Shown: piece after piece, positions 44,840-53,471 of the stretch
Position numbering within the stretch: position 1 is the stretch's first letter
How the letters are laid out: each line of letters starts with the position of its first letter
From: JBGSKY01 sp041740995
GTDB taxonomy: Bacteria; Planctomycetota; Planctomycetia; Pirellulales; Pirellulaceae
Assembly: GCA_041740995.1 (NCBI GenBank)
Contig: JBGSKY010000287.1
Location: 14,420 to 78,419, forward strand
Reading direction: 5' to 3'
DNA length: 64,000 nucleotides
The notes under the pieces: model-generated
Told to the model about the DNA's origin: nothing
Databases searched by the model: none
What the model saw: only the letters and a program-made list of their open reading frames with translations
Position numbers and translations under genes: made by a program

Positions 44840-44924
44840 TAGCGGAACGGCGCAAGCCGTCCGGTTCTTCGGCAGGTAATCTTGCCAGTCGTAAAAGAAC
44901 CGGAGGGCTTGCGCCCAACCGCTA
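44840..44924. repeat. Palindromic intergenic repeat, copy C
   Basis: An 85-bp copy with near-identity to B (inner CGCAAGCCG in place of CGCGAGCCG). It ends the tandem set and is followed by AATTAATTCGGCGAAAG, resembling the AATCAATTCGGCAAATC after copy A. It lies between the convergent sulfatase and recQ genes. Confidence 0.85.
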
Positions 44925-44954
44925 TAAATTAATTCGGCGAAAGTCCTAGCAACT

Positions 44955-46907
44955 TCATTGATTGCTCATTAACGCTTCGTAGTCGCGGAGCACACTCTCG
45001 AATGGCAACTTCTGGCAGCAACCAAATGCGTCAAGCTTCGTCAGCCGTTTGCGGATCGATTGTGGTGAACTGATGCCACACAGGAACCTTGCAATTTGTC
45101 GCGGATGTTTGAATTGCTCAGGGTATTTTGTCTGCAATGGTTCGATCATATTTGGGATCGATGAGCCAAGCACTGAACGATCGGCGAACGTTTGCGGCAT
45201 CGGCATCGGCTCGACGCGACAGGCCGAACAGGTCTTGCACTTTCGAGTGGTTCGGTCGCCAAAGTATCGGGCCAACATCACCGCTTGGCATTCGTTCGCA
45301 CTGGCTAGCTGTAATAAGCTGCGACAACGTTGGACGGCCGCATGTTCCAGTTCGACCAACCTCGCTAGTAGTTGCCTGGCCAGCACCTTGGGCCGCTCGA
45401 TTGGCTTCATTCTTCGATAACCGTGCATCAACCCGCTGGCCTTCAATTCTAACCAACCGCGCTGAGCCAAATCGTCCAACGCTGACGCAACCTGCTCGCG
45501 ATTAGTGTTGAGCCGACGACAGACGACCGGCAAATTCACGTCAGTCCAAATTCGTTTTCGAACGGACATTTCAAAAATCGATTCTACAAACGATCGCTGT
45601 TGGCCAGTCAACCGTGAAACGATCGTCGGCATAGCCACTATCGGTTTGAACTGATACGCATCATAACGCGGGCCAATCGATTCGAGCAAACCGTCAAGCT
45701 CCATGTAGGTCAGCAACGTTCGCAGCACGTTGTCACGGATGTCGAAATCGTGTGAGACGCTGTAGTGGCTGATATAAAACTCGCTCGCTTGGCCGGCAAG
45801 AAATTGAATCAGCTCGTCAATCGATTCTTCCGTCGGTGTATCGCCCCGCGCGAAATTTTCGACGATGAACTGATCGCCATCCACGAACAACGTTTGACAA
45901 AGAGCAGGCAAACCGTCGCGACCAGCGCGGCCAATTTCTTGCGCGTACGATTCGATGCTGCTGGATAAGTTGTAGTGAACCAGCAGCCGAATATTCGATT
46001 TGTCGATGCCCATTCCAAACGCAATTGTCGCCACCACGATCGAATCATCAGATTGCATGAACTCGTTCTGGACCGTTTGTCGATCTTCATCCGCCATTCC
46101 AGCATGATAACCAAACGCATTCAAGCCAGCGGCCTTCAATCGCGCTGCGACTTCCTCGGCAGTGCGTTGCAGGCTGACATAAACGATCGTCGGTCCGGCT
46201 TTGTTGATGACTTTTTCGCCGTCGCGAGCAGACAACATTTCAAGTAGTGCAGCGTCTCGGGAAGTCGCTGTGCAGCTCGTAAAACGCAACGTCAAATTTT
46301 TCCGATAGAACGGCGTTCGCACTTCGTCAGTAGTCTCGATCGCTAACAACTTGCGAATATCGGCGGCGACTTCACGTGTTGCGGTGGCAGTCAAGGCGAC
46401 AACGGTCTTGATATCGTATTGCGTTACGGCGTTGGCCAGTCGCAGGTAATCGGGTCGAAAATTGTGGCCCCACTGGCTGATGCAATGCGCCTCGTCGATC
46501 GCCAACAAATCGATTGTCCTGGATTTCATTGACAATCGGAACCGCTCATTGAAGAGTCGTTCTGGAGCAACAAAGAGCAGCTTCGCTTGTCCGCTCTCGA
46601 TCGCCTGCATTGTCGTTTGATACTGGCCAGCATCGATCGTGCTGTCGATGCGAAACGCTGAGATGCCTTTGGCGTTTAATGATTCGACCTGTTCTCGCAT
46701 TAGTGCCAGCAGCGGCGAGACGACGAGCGTCAAATTGGGCAGCAGCAATGCGGGCAACTGGTAGCACAACGACTTGCCGCCGCCGGTCGGAAAAATCGCA
46801 AGTGTGTTTTTGCCTTCCAAAATTCTCGATATCGCTTCGAGTTGCCCAGGGCGAAAATCGGTCAGCCCGAACGGCTCTCGGAGAGTTGCATTAATAAGGT
46901 CGAGCAT
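44955..46907 (-). CDS. recQ: ATP-dependent DNA helicase, RecQ family
   Basis: A 650-residue RecQ. FRPGQLEAI near 18, FPTGGGKSLCYQLPALL (motif I), VVSPLLALMREQV (Ia), IDEAHCISQWGHNFRPDYLRL (II), ALTATATREV (III), YAQEIGRAGRDGLPALC (VI) are intact. A zinc-binding region (NECQAVMLARYFGD, KCKTCSAC) and a winged-helix part follow. The usual HRDC domain is not evident; instead there is a short unfamiliar C-terminus. ATG 46907 begins the family sequence; the frame is open to 47123 but those residues are unlike RecQ. It unwinds DNA in recombination and repair. Confidence 0.92.
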   Translation of the reverse strand: MLDLINATLREPFGLTDFRPGQLEAISRILEGKNTLAIFPTGGGKSLCYQLPALLLPNLTLVVSPLLALMREQVESLNAKGISAFRIDSTIDAGQYQTTMQAIESGQAKLLFVAPERLFNERFRLSMKSRTIDLLAIDEAHCISQWGHNFRPDYLRLANAVTQYDIKTVVALTATATREVAADIRKLLAIETTDEVRTPFYRKNLTLRFTSCTATSRDAALLEMLSARDGEKVINKAGPTIVYVSLQRTAEEVAARLKAAGLNAFGYHAGMADEDRQTVQNEFMQSDDSIVVATIAFGMGIDKSNIRLLVHYNLSSSIESYAQEIGRAGRDGLPALCQTLFVDGDQFIVENFARGDTPTEESIDELIQFLAGQASEFYISHYSVSHDFDIRDNVLRTLLTYMELDGLLESIGPRYDAYQFKPIVAMPTIVSRLTGQQRSFVESIFEMSVRKRIWTDVNLPVVCRRLNTNREQVASALDDLAQRGWLELKASGLMHGYRRMKPIERPKVLARQLLARLVELEHAAVQRCRSLLQLASANECQAVMLARYFGDRTTRKCKTCSACRVEPMPMPQTFADRSVLGSSIPNMIEPLQTKYPEQFKHPRQIARFLCGISSPQSIRKRLTKLDAFGCCQKLPFESVLRDYEALMSNQ

Positions 46908-47285
46908 TAGCCGAACGAGATAGGTTTTGCATTCGAAAGCGAATCGGGACGATCCTGGGTTTGCCCAGTTTGCCGCAATGCTGCCAGCTTCACAAGACCG
47001 AGCAGAATAACGTTTTCGAATCCTCGCTCTCGTATTGAGCCAGCTTTTGCATCGTCCTATACTCCGCGCGAAAGTCCCATGGGGCAACGTGCGCTTTTGG
47101 TTCTGTCTTAGCAAGCAAACCAAGCCGCTTCGAAGCCGCCTGAGAATCGAAATTGGCTTTCAAATCATCCTTTGCCTTTGCACTTTTTTCGTTAATCGGT
47201 GCCAAACATCCCGAACAAGGCTGAAACGCAAACGCCCGCCAGTGGAATGCGAGTCCACTGGATTCGGTGGACGGCTGCGCGATCG
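46908..47285. other. Region between divergent recQ and LptD-like genes
   Basis: About 380 bases that must hold both promoters. A 71-codon minus-strand frame (46990-47205, TTG start: MAPINEKSAKAKDDLKAN...) has plausible soluble-protein composition but no recognised family or Shine-Dalgarno site, so it is only a low-probability small gene. Confidence 0.35.
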
Positions 47286-50200
47286 ATGAACTGCGTTTGT
47301 AGGCTGTTGTGGCTAATTCAGTCGATCGTTTGGCTACTCTTTAGTACGTTTTGCCAACCAATTTACGCTGCCGATTTTGGTGTTCCATTAGTCGATCCCA
47401 ACTTGCCAATTCGCGTGGTTGGCGACCAATTGCGATCAAGCCATCAAGGGTCTTACTCGGTCTATCAAGTTTTTGGACATTGCGAATTGCGGCAAGGCAG
47501 CTTCGTCGGCCACGCCGATTCGATGACTTTGTGGGTTGATCGCAGCAGCCAATTCAATGTCGACCCGCCGGTCAAAGTCCTAGTCGAAATGAATGGTGCG
47601 GTCGATGTTCAATGGAGCGACCAGGATCGGCTGCAAGACCTGAATTGGACCGGCCGACTGTTCACCCGAGTCGCATTAGATGTGCATGGCAAACATATCG
47701 CTGACCCGGACGTCTCCAACCCAAGTATGCCGTGGCAGAACGAACGAGGTCAATTTGCGGGCGGCTATTTCTTCCCTCGGCTGGACAATTCCCAATTTAC
47801 GATTGGCCCAGACGGCGATATTCAACCAGTTCAGTACACGATCGGAAATCGCGAGGAAGCTGATTTGCAAGGCAGCTTCACTGGCGGCAATTCACCGCTG
47901 GGTGGATTCGTTTTAGACCAGCAAGGAAACATCGTTGAGACCATCGAAGCGGTCCCGCAAAATCAACGCGTATTTCAATTGCCCTCTCCGGTGCAACCCG
48001 GTGTTCCGAACAACCCGCCCAATCCAGGATCGATTCCGAATTCCATGGGACCGGCCGTCGGGGCAGTTCCAAACATCGTGCCAAATCCGGTAACCGGCAC
48101 TGTTCCGACCGGCGATTTTCCCCGGCCAACAATCGGGGCCGAAACGTTTGAATTCACTGGCCGAGGCGGCTCGCCACCCAACGTGCAGACGGTGATTGAC
48201 GCGGCCCGAGGCGAAACAGTCGCGGTCCTCAGCGGCGGTATTCGGTTGCGATTCTCCGGAACAGCGTACCAAAGCAGCAGCGGTGCGGTCGACTTGGGCG
48301 CAGTGTTGCTGGAAGCTGATCGGGCGGTGATCTGGACCAGCGATTTCCAAAAATTGCTGTCGGGTAATGCGAGTGGGATTCCGATTGAAGTCTATCTCGA
48401 AGGGAACGTCGTCTTTCAACAAGGCCAACGAAAGATTTACGCCGAGCGGATGTATTACAACGCCCAAGCGGAAATAGGGACGATTCTCGACGCAGAGATC
48501 TTGACGCCGGTTCCACAATACGAAGGCATCCTGCGGCTGAAGGCCGACGTCGTCCAGCAACGTTCGAGACAAAACTTCCTCGCCTACGACGCTGCCTTTA
48601 CAAGCTCTCGACTGGGTGTGCCACGCTACTGGCTGCAGTCAGATCGAATCGAGCTTGCGGACGAACGTGATCCGAACGATCCGAATCAATATCTCAACGC
48701 GCAACGAACCGGCGCGACCAATATGGAGGCCACCGCGCGAAACAACTTTGTTTACCTCGCCGGTGCACCAATTTTTTATTGGCCGTTTTTGAATACAAAC
48801 GTCAACACACCAAACTTTTATCTGCGGAATATCAAGATAAAGAACGACCAAATTTTTGGTCAGCAAGTATTCCTCGAAACCGATCTGTATCAAATTCTAG
48901 GGATCGATGGCCCTGACGGAACCGACTGGCGGTTGTCGACCGACTATTTGTCCAAGCGAGGTTTTGCGCTCGGCACGACCTTTGAATACAACGTTCCGCG
49001 ATTCATCTTTGATGGCCCAACGAACGGTCGTCTCGACGTTTGGGGTTTGAAAGATGGCGGGCTCGATATCCTCGGCAGCGACCGATTCAATATGATTCCC
49101 GAAGAGACGACTCGTGGAAGAGGTTTGCTGCAACATCGACAACTTCTCAGCCGCGACTTGGAGTTTCGCGCCGAGGTGGGCTACATATCGGATCGAAATT
49201 TCTTGGAAGAATACTTTGAACGCGAATGGGACACTCAAAAAGATCAAACGACGACGCTTCGGATTAGAAAATATAATGATAATCAGATGCTCGATTTGTG
49301 GGGCCAAGCTCGGCTGAACGAATTCTTCACGGAGACCGAATCGCTGCCTCGGTTGGACTACTACATCCTGGGCCAAAATCTTTTTGATCGTGTGACGTGG
49401 TACAGCAACTCGCATGTTGGCTATGAAAAACTCAAAATTGCTAGCACGCCACTCGCCCCGCAGGACGCAGCGAAATTTCAACTCCAAAGCTGGGAAGTAG
49501 CCAGCGAAGGCATTCGAGCGGGGACGCGGCAAGAGTTGGCCGCACCGATAAACGCTGGACCGGTCAAGATCGTGCCTTACCTTAATGGAGAAGTCATCAC
49601 GTACGGTGAAGTCACCAACGGCGATCCGCTAACCCGTTTGACTGGCCAGACCGGCGTCAGAGCGTCGTTGCCGATTTGGCGGGTCAATGAAGATATCCAA
49701 AGCCGATTATTTAACGTCAACGGCCTCGCTCACAAGGTAAACTTCAAGAGCGAATTCTTCTACGCCGACGCTTCGGAAAATATAGATCTGCTGCCGCTCT
49801 ACGATCCGTTGGATGATAACTCGCAAGAGCATTTTCGACGTCGTTTGGTCTTCAATACTTTCAACGGGACTTTGCCCGACCAATTCGATTCTCGCAGCTA
49901 CGCGATCCGTCAGGGCCTGCAACGTTACGTTACTGCCGCCAGTCAAGATGTCGTCGAAGATCAGATGCAGTTCCGGTTGGGTATTGATCAGCGATGGCAA
50001 ACCAAGCGCGGGCTTCCCGGTCGCGAGAGGATTACTGACTTAGTTGAATTCGATATCGGCGGTATCCTCTTTCCAAAAGCCGATCGTGACAACTTCGGCG
50101 AAACCGCTGGTGCGCTAAATTACGAAGCTCGCGTTCATTTGGGTGATCGTGTTACATTGCTCAGCGACGGTTATGCGGATGTCTTCGAACAAGGGCTGAA

Positions 50201-50567
50201 GATCGTCAGCGCCGGCGCGATGATTTCACGACCGGGTCGCGGCGAGTGGTACGTCGGCTTAACGCGGCTGACCGGACCGATCGATTCATTAATTGCCAAC
50301 AGCAACATCAATTATCGAATGAACGAAAAATTTATCATCTCTGGCGGCTCGACGTTTGACTTTGGCCAAGTCGGCAACGTTGGGCAATCAGTTTCCGTAA
50401 CGCGAATCGGCGAATCGTTCTTGACCCAATTCGGATTCAACGTCGATAGCGGGCGTGATAACGCGTCGTTCAACTTCAATTTCGAACCGCGATTCTCACC
50501 TATTCGCCGCCTCGGAGCAGTCGGCGGAAAATTGATTCCCCCTGCTGGACTTAACGGGCTTGAGTAA
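47286..50567 (+). CDS. LptD/OstA-like outer-membrane protein
   Basis: A 1093-residue outer-membrane protein. The signal peptide is LLWLIQSIVWLLFSTFCQPIYA. Two OstA-like periplasmic segments are visible: about 25-75 (YSVYQVFGHCELRQGSFVGHADSMTLWVDR) and about 315-395 (ETVAVLSGGIRLRFSG... EVYLEGNVVFQQGQRKIYAERMYYN). A Pro/Asn-rich linker lies between them. The rest (about 440-1093) is beta-barrel-like, with ATARNNFVYLAGAPIFYWPFLNTNV, typical of LptD. LptD inserts LPS into the outer leaflet. Disulfide Cys pattern of E. coli LptD is absent. Upstream starts (47199, 47247) are possible. Confidence 0.82.
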   Translation: MNCVCRLLWLIQSIVWLLFSTFCQPIYAADFGVPLVDPNLPIRVVGDQLRSSHQGSYSVYQVFGHCELRQGSFVGHADSMTLWVDRSSQFNVDPPVKVLVEMNGAVDVQWSDQDRLQDLNWTGRLFTRVALDVHGKHIADPDVSNPSMPWQNERGQFAGGYFFPRLDNSQFTIGPDGDIQPVQYTIGNREEADLQGSFTGGNSPLGGFVLDQQGNIVETIEAVPQNQRVFQLPSPVQPGVPNNPPNPGSIPNSMGPAVGAVPNIVPNPVTGTVPTGDFPRPTIGAETFEFTGRGGSPPNVQTVIDAARGETVAVLSGGIRLRFSGTAYQSSSGAVDLGAVLLEADRAVIWTSDFQKLLSGNASGIPIEVYLEGNVVFQQGQRKIYAERMYYNAQAEIGTILDAEILTPVPQYEGILRLKADVVQQRSRQNFLAYDAAFTSSRLGVPRYWLQSDRIELADERDPNDPNQYLNAQRTGATNMEATARNNFVYLAGAPIFYWPFLNTNVNTPNFYLRNIKIKNDQIFGQQVFLETDLYQILGIDGPDGTDWRLSTDYLSKRGFALGTTFEYNVPRFIFDGPTNGRLDVWGLKDGGLDILGSDRFNMIPEETTRGRGLLQHRQLLSRDLEFRAEVGYISDRNFLEEYFEREWDTQKDQTTTLRIRKYNDNQMLDLWGQARLNEFFTETESLPRLDYYILGQNLFDRVTWYSNSHVGYEKLKIASTPLAPQDAAKFQLQSWEVASEGIRAGTRQELAAPINAGPVKIVPYLNGEVITYGEVTNGDPLTRLTGQTGVRASLPIWRVNEDIQSRLFNVNGLAHKVNFKSEFFYADASENIDLLPLYDPLDDNSQEHFRRRLVFNTFNGTLPDQFDSRSYAIRQGLQRYVTAASQDVVEDQMQFRLGIDQRWQTKRGLPGRERITDLVEFDIGGILFPKADRDNFGETAGALNYEARVHLGDRVTLLSDGYADVFEQGLKIVSAGAMISRPGRGEWYVGLTRLTGPIDSLIANSNINYRMNEKFIISGGSTFDFGQVGNVGQSVSVTRIGESFLTQFGFNVDSGRDNASFNFNFEPRFSPIRRLGAVGGKLIPPAGLNGLE

Positions 50568-50709
50568 GACGTCTCGCACTGAAGGCTCACAATCGCGACG
50601 TCCAGGCTTGGCCAGCTTTAGCGATTGGTTTCAAACTTCATTGACCTTGCGGTCCGCCGCGACGATTGACTAAGTACAGAACCGTCACAGAAAAAAGTCG
50701 CCCAAATTG

Positions 50710-50785
50710 TAGCGGTTGGGCGCAAGCCCTCCGGTTCTTCGTGCACGAATTTTTTCTGTATGTCAGAGAACCGGAAGGCCTGAGC
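50710..50785. repeat. Palindromic intergenic repeat, copy D (reversed, diverged)
   Basis: TAGCGGTTGGGCGCAAGCCC then TCCGGTTCTT is the reverse complement of the right arm of copy A. The other arm (AGAACCGGAAGGCCTGAGC) is diverged and incomplete. Confidence 0.75.
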
Positions 50786-50806
50786 TTTCGCGTCGACGTT
50801 TGTCAG

Positions 50807-50883
50807 TAGCGGTAGGGCGCAAGCCCTCCGGTGGATTGCAAGTTCGCTTGCCCAAGAACCGGACGGCTTGCGCCGTTCCGCTA
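50807..50883. repeat. Palindromic intergenic repeat, copy E (reversed)
   Basis: A 77-bp copy in reverse orientation relative to A-C: TAGCGGTAGGGCGCAAGCCC then TCCGG at left, AAGAACCGGACGGCTTGCGC then CGTTCCGCTA at right. The centre is different from A-C, which shows that arms, not the centre, are conserved. Confidence 0.82.
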
Positions 50884-50921
50884 TCAGTCACCTCAATCGA
50901 CATGGCAAAGAGTTAATCTAG

Positions 50922-51362
50922 ATGACTGCAATCGAAATACAAAAATTACAAGCGTTGAATGCTGAACCGACTTCGGCAATGGAACAACCCAGCGTGATTC
51001 TAGATGCGCTTAAAAGCGCAGACATCGATCAAGCACTGGTGGTTGAAGTTCTTGAAAACTGCGGACCGCCAACGGCAGCCAAGCTCGATGAAATAGCAAC
51101 GTTTTTGGCTAACGATTCAAACGACCAAGCGTATTGGGCCGCCACATTGCTCTCGCGGTGCGACTCGCTGCCACCAGAATTACAAAAGCAACTGCTCAGC
51201 ATTGCCGCCAACACGCAACGCGATGCGGCCGTCCGCCAGCGAGTCGTTCTGGCGTTGCAGAGACCGAATAACATTGATGCGACGATCGCCTCAGAGCTGA
51301 AGAAAATTGATACTAGCGGCGACGTGCGTTTGGAACGCTTGGTTGCCCAAGTCGCTGCCTAG
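50922..51362 (+). CDS. HEAT-repeat-like small protein
   Basis: A 146-residue soluble, all-helical protein. Paired helices such as AYWAATLLSRCDSLPPELQKQLLSIA and AAVRQRVVLALQRPNNI have the pattern of HEAT repeats, with the first pair degenerate (PSVILDALKSADIDQALVVEVLENC). No catalytic motif is visible. It lies 58 bases before the secreted nuclease/phosphatase gene on the same strand, so may be co-transcribed. The role is unknown; a scaffold function is the natural guess. Confidence 0.65.
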   Translation: MTAIEIQKLQALNAEPTSAMEQPSVILDALKSADIDQALVVEVLENCGPPTAAKLDEIATFLANDSNDQAYWAATLLSRCDSLPPELQKQLLSIAANTQRDAAVRQRVVLALQRPNNIDATIASELKKIDTSGDVRLERLVAQVAA

Positions 51363-51405
51363 GGCCGCGAAATAAAAATATTTGATTGAACGCATACGCC
51401 AAAGC

Positions 51406-51412
51406 AAGGAGG
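51406..51412 (+). promoter_or_regulatory. Consensus ribosome-binding site
   Basis: AAGGAGG lies eight bases before the GTG at 51421, fixing that codon as the start of the nuclease/phosphatase gene instead of an earlier in-frame codon at 51382. Confidence 0.8.
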
Positions 51413-51420
51413 CTTTTGGA

Positions 51421-52506
51421 GTGAAGCGAATTACCTATTGGCCATTTGCCATCCCCTTGTTGACCGCCTTGCTAGGTTATGTCGGTTGCGAAAATGCACA
51501 ACAAGTCCTCGAACGCGTTCCGATCGGCGACTTTGTTTCAAACCACAGTGGTCAGGCCCCTTCAGACGGTCAAGGCTTTCCCGCTTTGCCCCCTAACGGA
51601 CCAACCAATGGACCAACCAACGGACCGGTTGGTGGACCAGTGGGTGGACCGGTCAGCTATGCACCGCAAGGCAATAATGCCAACGAACGAATCCGCGTTG
51701 CTAGCTTTAACATCCAAGCGTTTGGGCCGTCCAAAATGGGTGACCAGTGGGTCATGCAACGACTGGCCGCCGTCATTCAGAATTTTGACTTGGTAGCAAT
51801 CCAAGAAATTCGGTCTAAAGATCAATCAATTCTGGACGTGTTGCTGCGATACGTCAATCAAAATGGCCTCCGGTACAACTATTTGTTAGGCGAACGGCTT
51901 GGTAGAACAGTCAGCAAGGAACAGTACGCTTATATCTACAACACAGCAACGATCAGCACTGAGGCGTCCACCTCTTATACAGTCCGAGACGACGAAGACT
52001 TGTTGCATCGACCGCCGCTGGTTGCTCGATTCGTGGCGCGAACGTCTGGTCGAGTTCGGCCCTTCACTTTTACACTGGCTAACGTCCATACGGATCCGGA
52101 CGAAGTCGCTGCAGAAGTTGCCGTTTTGGGACGTGTCTATCAAGCGATTGCGAGCTATGAAGCGAATGTTGCTGGCGAAGACGATGTCATCATGATGGGC
52201 GACTTCAATGCCGATGCACAGAAACTAGCCGCTGTCGCAACCCAGCGCGAGTACACACCAACGATTGTGTCATGGGCAACCAACGTGGCTGGCAATAAAC
52301 AGTACGACAATATCTTGATCAATCCGTACTATTGCCGCGAATTCACTGGCAATTGCGGCGTCTTAGACTTGGCAAAGTATTTCGGACTGACCCAGGAAGA
52401 GACGAAAAGGCTTTCGGATCACTTGCCCGTCTGGTGCGAATTCTTCACTGCCGAAGATGTCCAGCGAACGGCCAGCAATCCAGCCGACAGCGCTGTCCGC
52501 CGTTAG
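51421..52506 (+). CDS. Exported endonuclease/exonuclease/phosphatase-family protein
   Basis: A 361-residue DNase I-fold protein. The leader (YWPFAIPLLTALLGYVGC) could be a lipoprotein signal with Cys 23. A low-complexity Gly/Pro/Asn stretch follows (NGPTNGPTNGPVGGPVGGP, encoded by 12-base repeats). The catalytic domain has RVASFNIQAFG, VAIQEIRS (metal Glu), LANVHTDPDE, MMGDFNADAQ and RLSDHLPVWCEF (catalytic Asp-His). Such proteins cut DNA/RNA or phosphoesters outside the cytoplasm. GTG 51421 is set by the consensus ribosome-binding site. Confidence 0.87.
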   Translation: MKRITYWPFAIPLLTALLGYVGCENAQQVLERVPIGDFVSNHSGQAPSDGQGFPALPPNGPTNGPTNGPVGGPVGGPVSYAPQGNNANERIRVASFNIQAFGPSKMGDQWVMQRLAAVIQNFDLVAIQEIRSKDQSILDVLLRYVNQNGLRYNYLLGERLGRTVSKEQYAYIYNTATISTEASTSYTVRDDEDLLHRPPLVARFVARTSGRVRPFTFTLANVHTDPDEVAAEVAVLGRVYQAIASYEANVAGEDDVIMMGDFNADAQKLAAVATQREYTPTIVSWATNVAGNKQYDNILINPYYCREFTGNCGVLDLAKYFGLTQEETKRLSDHLPVWCEFFTAEDVQRTASNPADSAVRR

Positions 52507-52508
52507 GC

Positions 52509-53300
52509 TTAGCGATAACGATTGACTGGTTGGTTTGGATTGCTTTGATAGTAGTCTACGCGATACGACTGGCGAATAGGTCGTGCATTGTTGCGATAGT
52601 TTCGCGCGTCATCAGGCAGAAGAATATCGTCGGCTTCCACTTCTTCCACCCTGGGGCTGATTGGCACTCGTCGCGGCGCTTCGGGAATCTGTTCAAACTG
52701 AAGGTCATCGTCGAGGAGATCCGAAGGTGATGTTTCAAAACTATTCGGTGGCGCTGGTCTCGGTTGTGGTTGCGGTGAAGGAATTGGTTGAGAGCCAGGC
52801 AATGGTGAAATCTGTGGCGGCTGAATTGGTACTGGATTCAAATTCAGGGGTTGCGTCGAATATTGGCCCTCGACTGGAACCGGTGAAACTTGAGGTGCAA
52901 TATTCGAGTAACCCATGATCGGATAGGGCTGGCCGCAATTAGCCGGACCGAATGCGGGACCGACGTTGTACGTGGGTTGAGGGCAACTGTTGCACGCAGG
53001 TCCGCTGACTTGAAATTTGGACATCAATGGCGTAGCCGGACCGATCACGCTGGCCGTGTCATGCAGACTCACAGAACTGCTGGGTCCACGATGACCACTC
53101 GGGTTCTGCACGTTGCCAACGAGGCCGCTTAAGAAGGGATCGCGGCACTCGTGATAACCGTCACTCAGTCCGAAGCCGAACGTACGTCCTAGCGAATTGA
53201 TCGGCTGGAATCCGATGCTTGGCAATTGAGCGACGGCGGTCGAGGCTAGGCCGACCGTTACTAACGTTGACGTCAGCGATACGAATAATTTACGAGACAT
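52509..53300 (-). CDS. Exported proline-rich protein, unknown function
   Basis: A 263-residue secreted protein. Signal peptide (LFVSLTSTLVTVGLASTAVA-Q). The middle has Cys-containing segments (PACNSCPQPTYNVGP, GPANCGQPYPIMGY), then a Pro/Gln-rich region (SPLPGSQPIPSPQPQPRPAPP) and an acidic/Arg-rich tail ending in YYQSNPNQPVNRYR. ATG 53300 has a GGGACAAGG-type site before it; the open frame extends further upstream without signal character. No family is recognised. The composition suggests a cell-surface or periplasmic structural protein. It converges with the nuclease/phosphatase gene, with only two bases between their ends. Confidence 0.65.
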   Translation of the reverse strand: MSRKLFVSLTSTLVTVGLASTAVAQLPSIGFQPINSLGRTFGFGLSDGYHECRDPFLSGLVGNVQNPSGHRGPSSSVSLHDTASVIGPATPLMSKFQVSGPACNSCPQPTYNVGPAFGPANCGQPYPIMGYSNIAPQVSPVPVEGQYSTQPLNLNPVPIQPPQISPLPGSQPIPSPQPQPRPAPPNSFETSPSDLLDDDLQFEQIPEAPRRVPISPRVEEVEADDILLPDDARNYRNNARPIRQSYRVDYYQSNPNQPVNRYR

Positions 53301-53471
53301 CCTTGTCCCTTCTTCATGTAGTTTGCAGGCGTTCGCAGTGCGGCACAAACCGCAATCGATCTTCTCCAATGTTCGACAACACGGAAGCTAGCAAGCCACA
53401 CATTCGCAATTAAGCGGCAAGGTTTGCGTGACCGTTCATCAGCAATTTCAATTCAAACTGGGAAATCTTCC

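Larger units (their letters stand above)
50568..50921. other. Intergenic region with two reversed repeats
   Basis: About 350 bases after the LptD-like gene, without a gene. It holds repeat copies D and E plus the leader of the HEAT-like gene. Short frames here come from the repeats. Confidence 0.6.

Noticed and set aside
44691..44918. 75-codon frame with RLARLPAEEPDGL-type repeats
   Set aside because: Entirely derived from the palindromic DNA repeats; the same sort of frame appears at 50716-50916.
44668..44924. Possible CRISPR array
   Set aside because: Repeats are 85 bp, palindromic and have identical spacers, unlike CRISPR; no cas gene is present.
46990..47205. 71-codon minus-strand frame upstream of recQ
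   Set aside because: Plausible composition but no family, no ribosome-binding site and a TTG start; not enough to call a gene.
47913..48572. 219-codon minus-strand frame inside the LptD-like gene
   Set aside because: Fully antisense to a gene with clear family motifs; its composition is typical of a shadow frame and no domain is visible.
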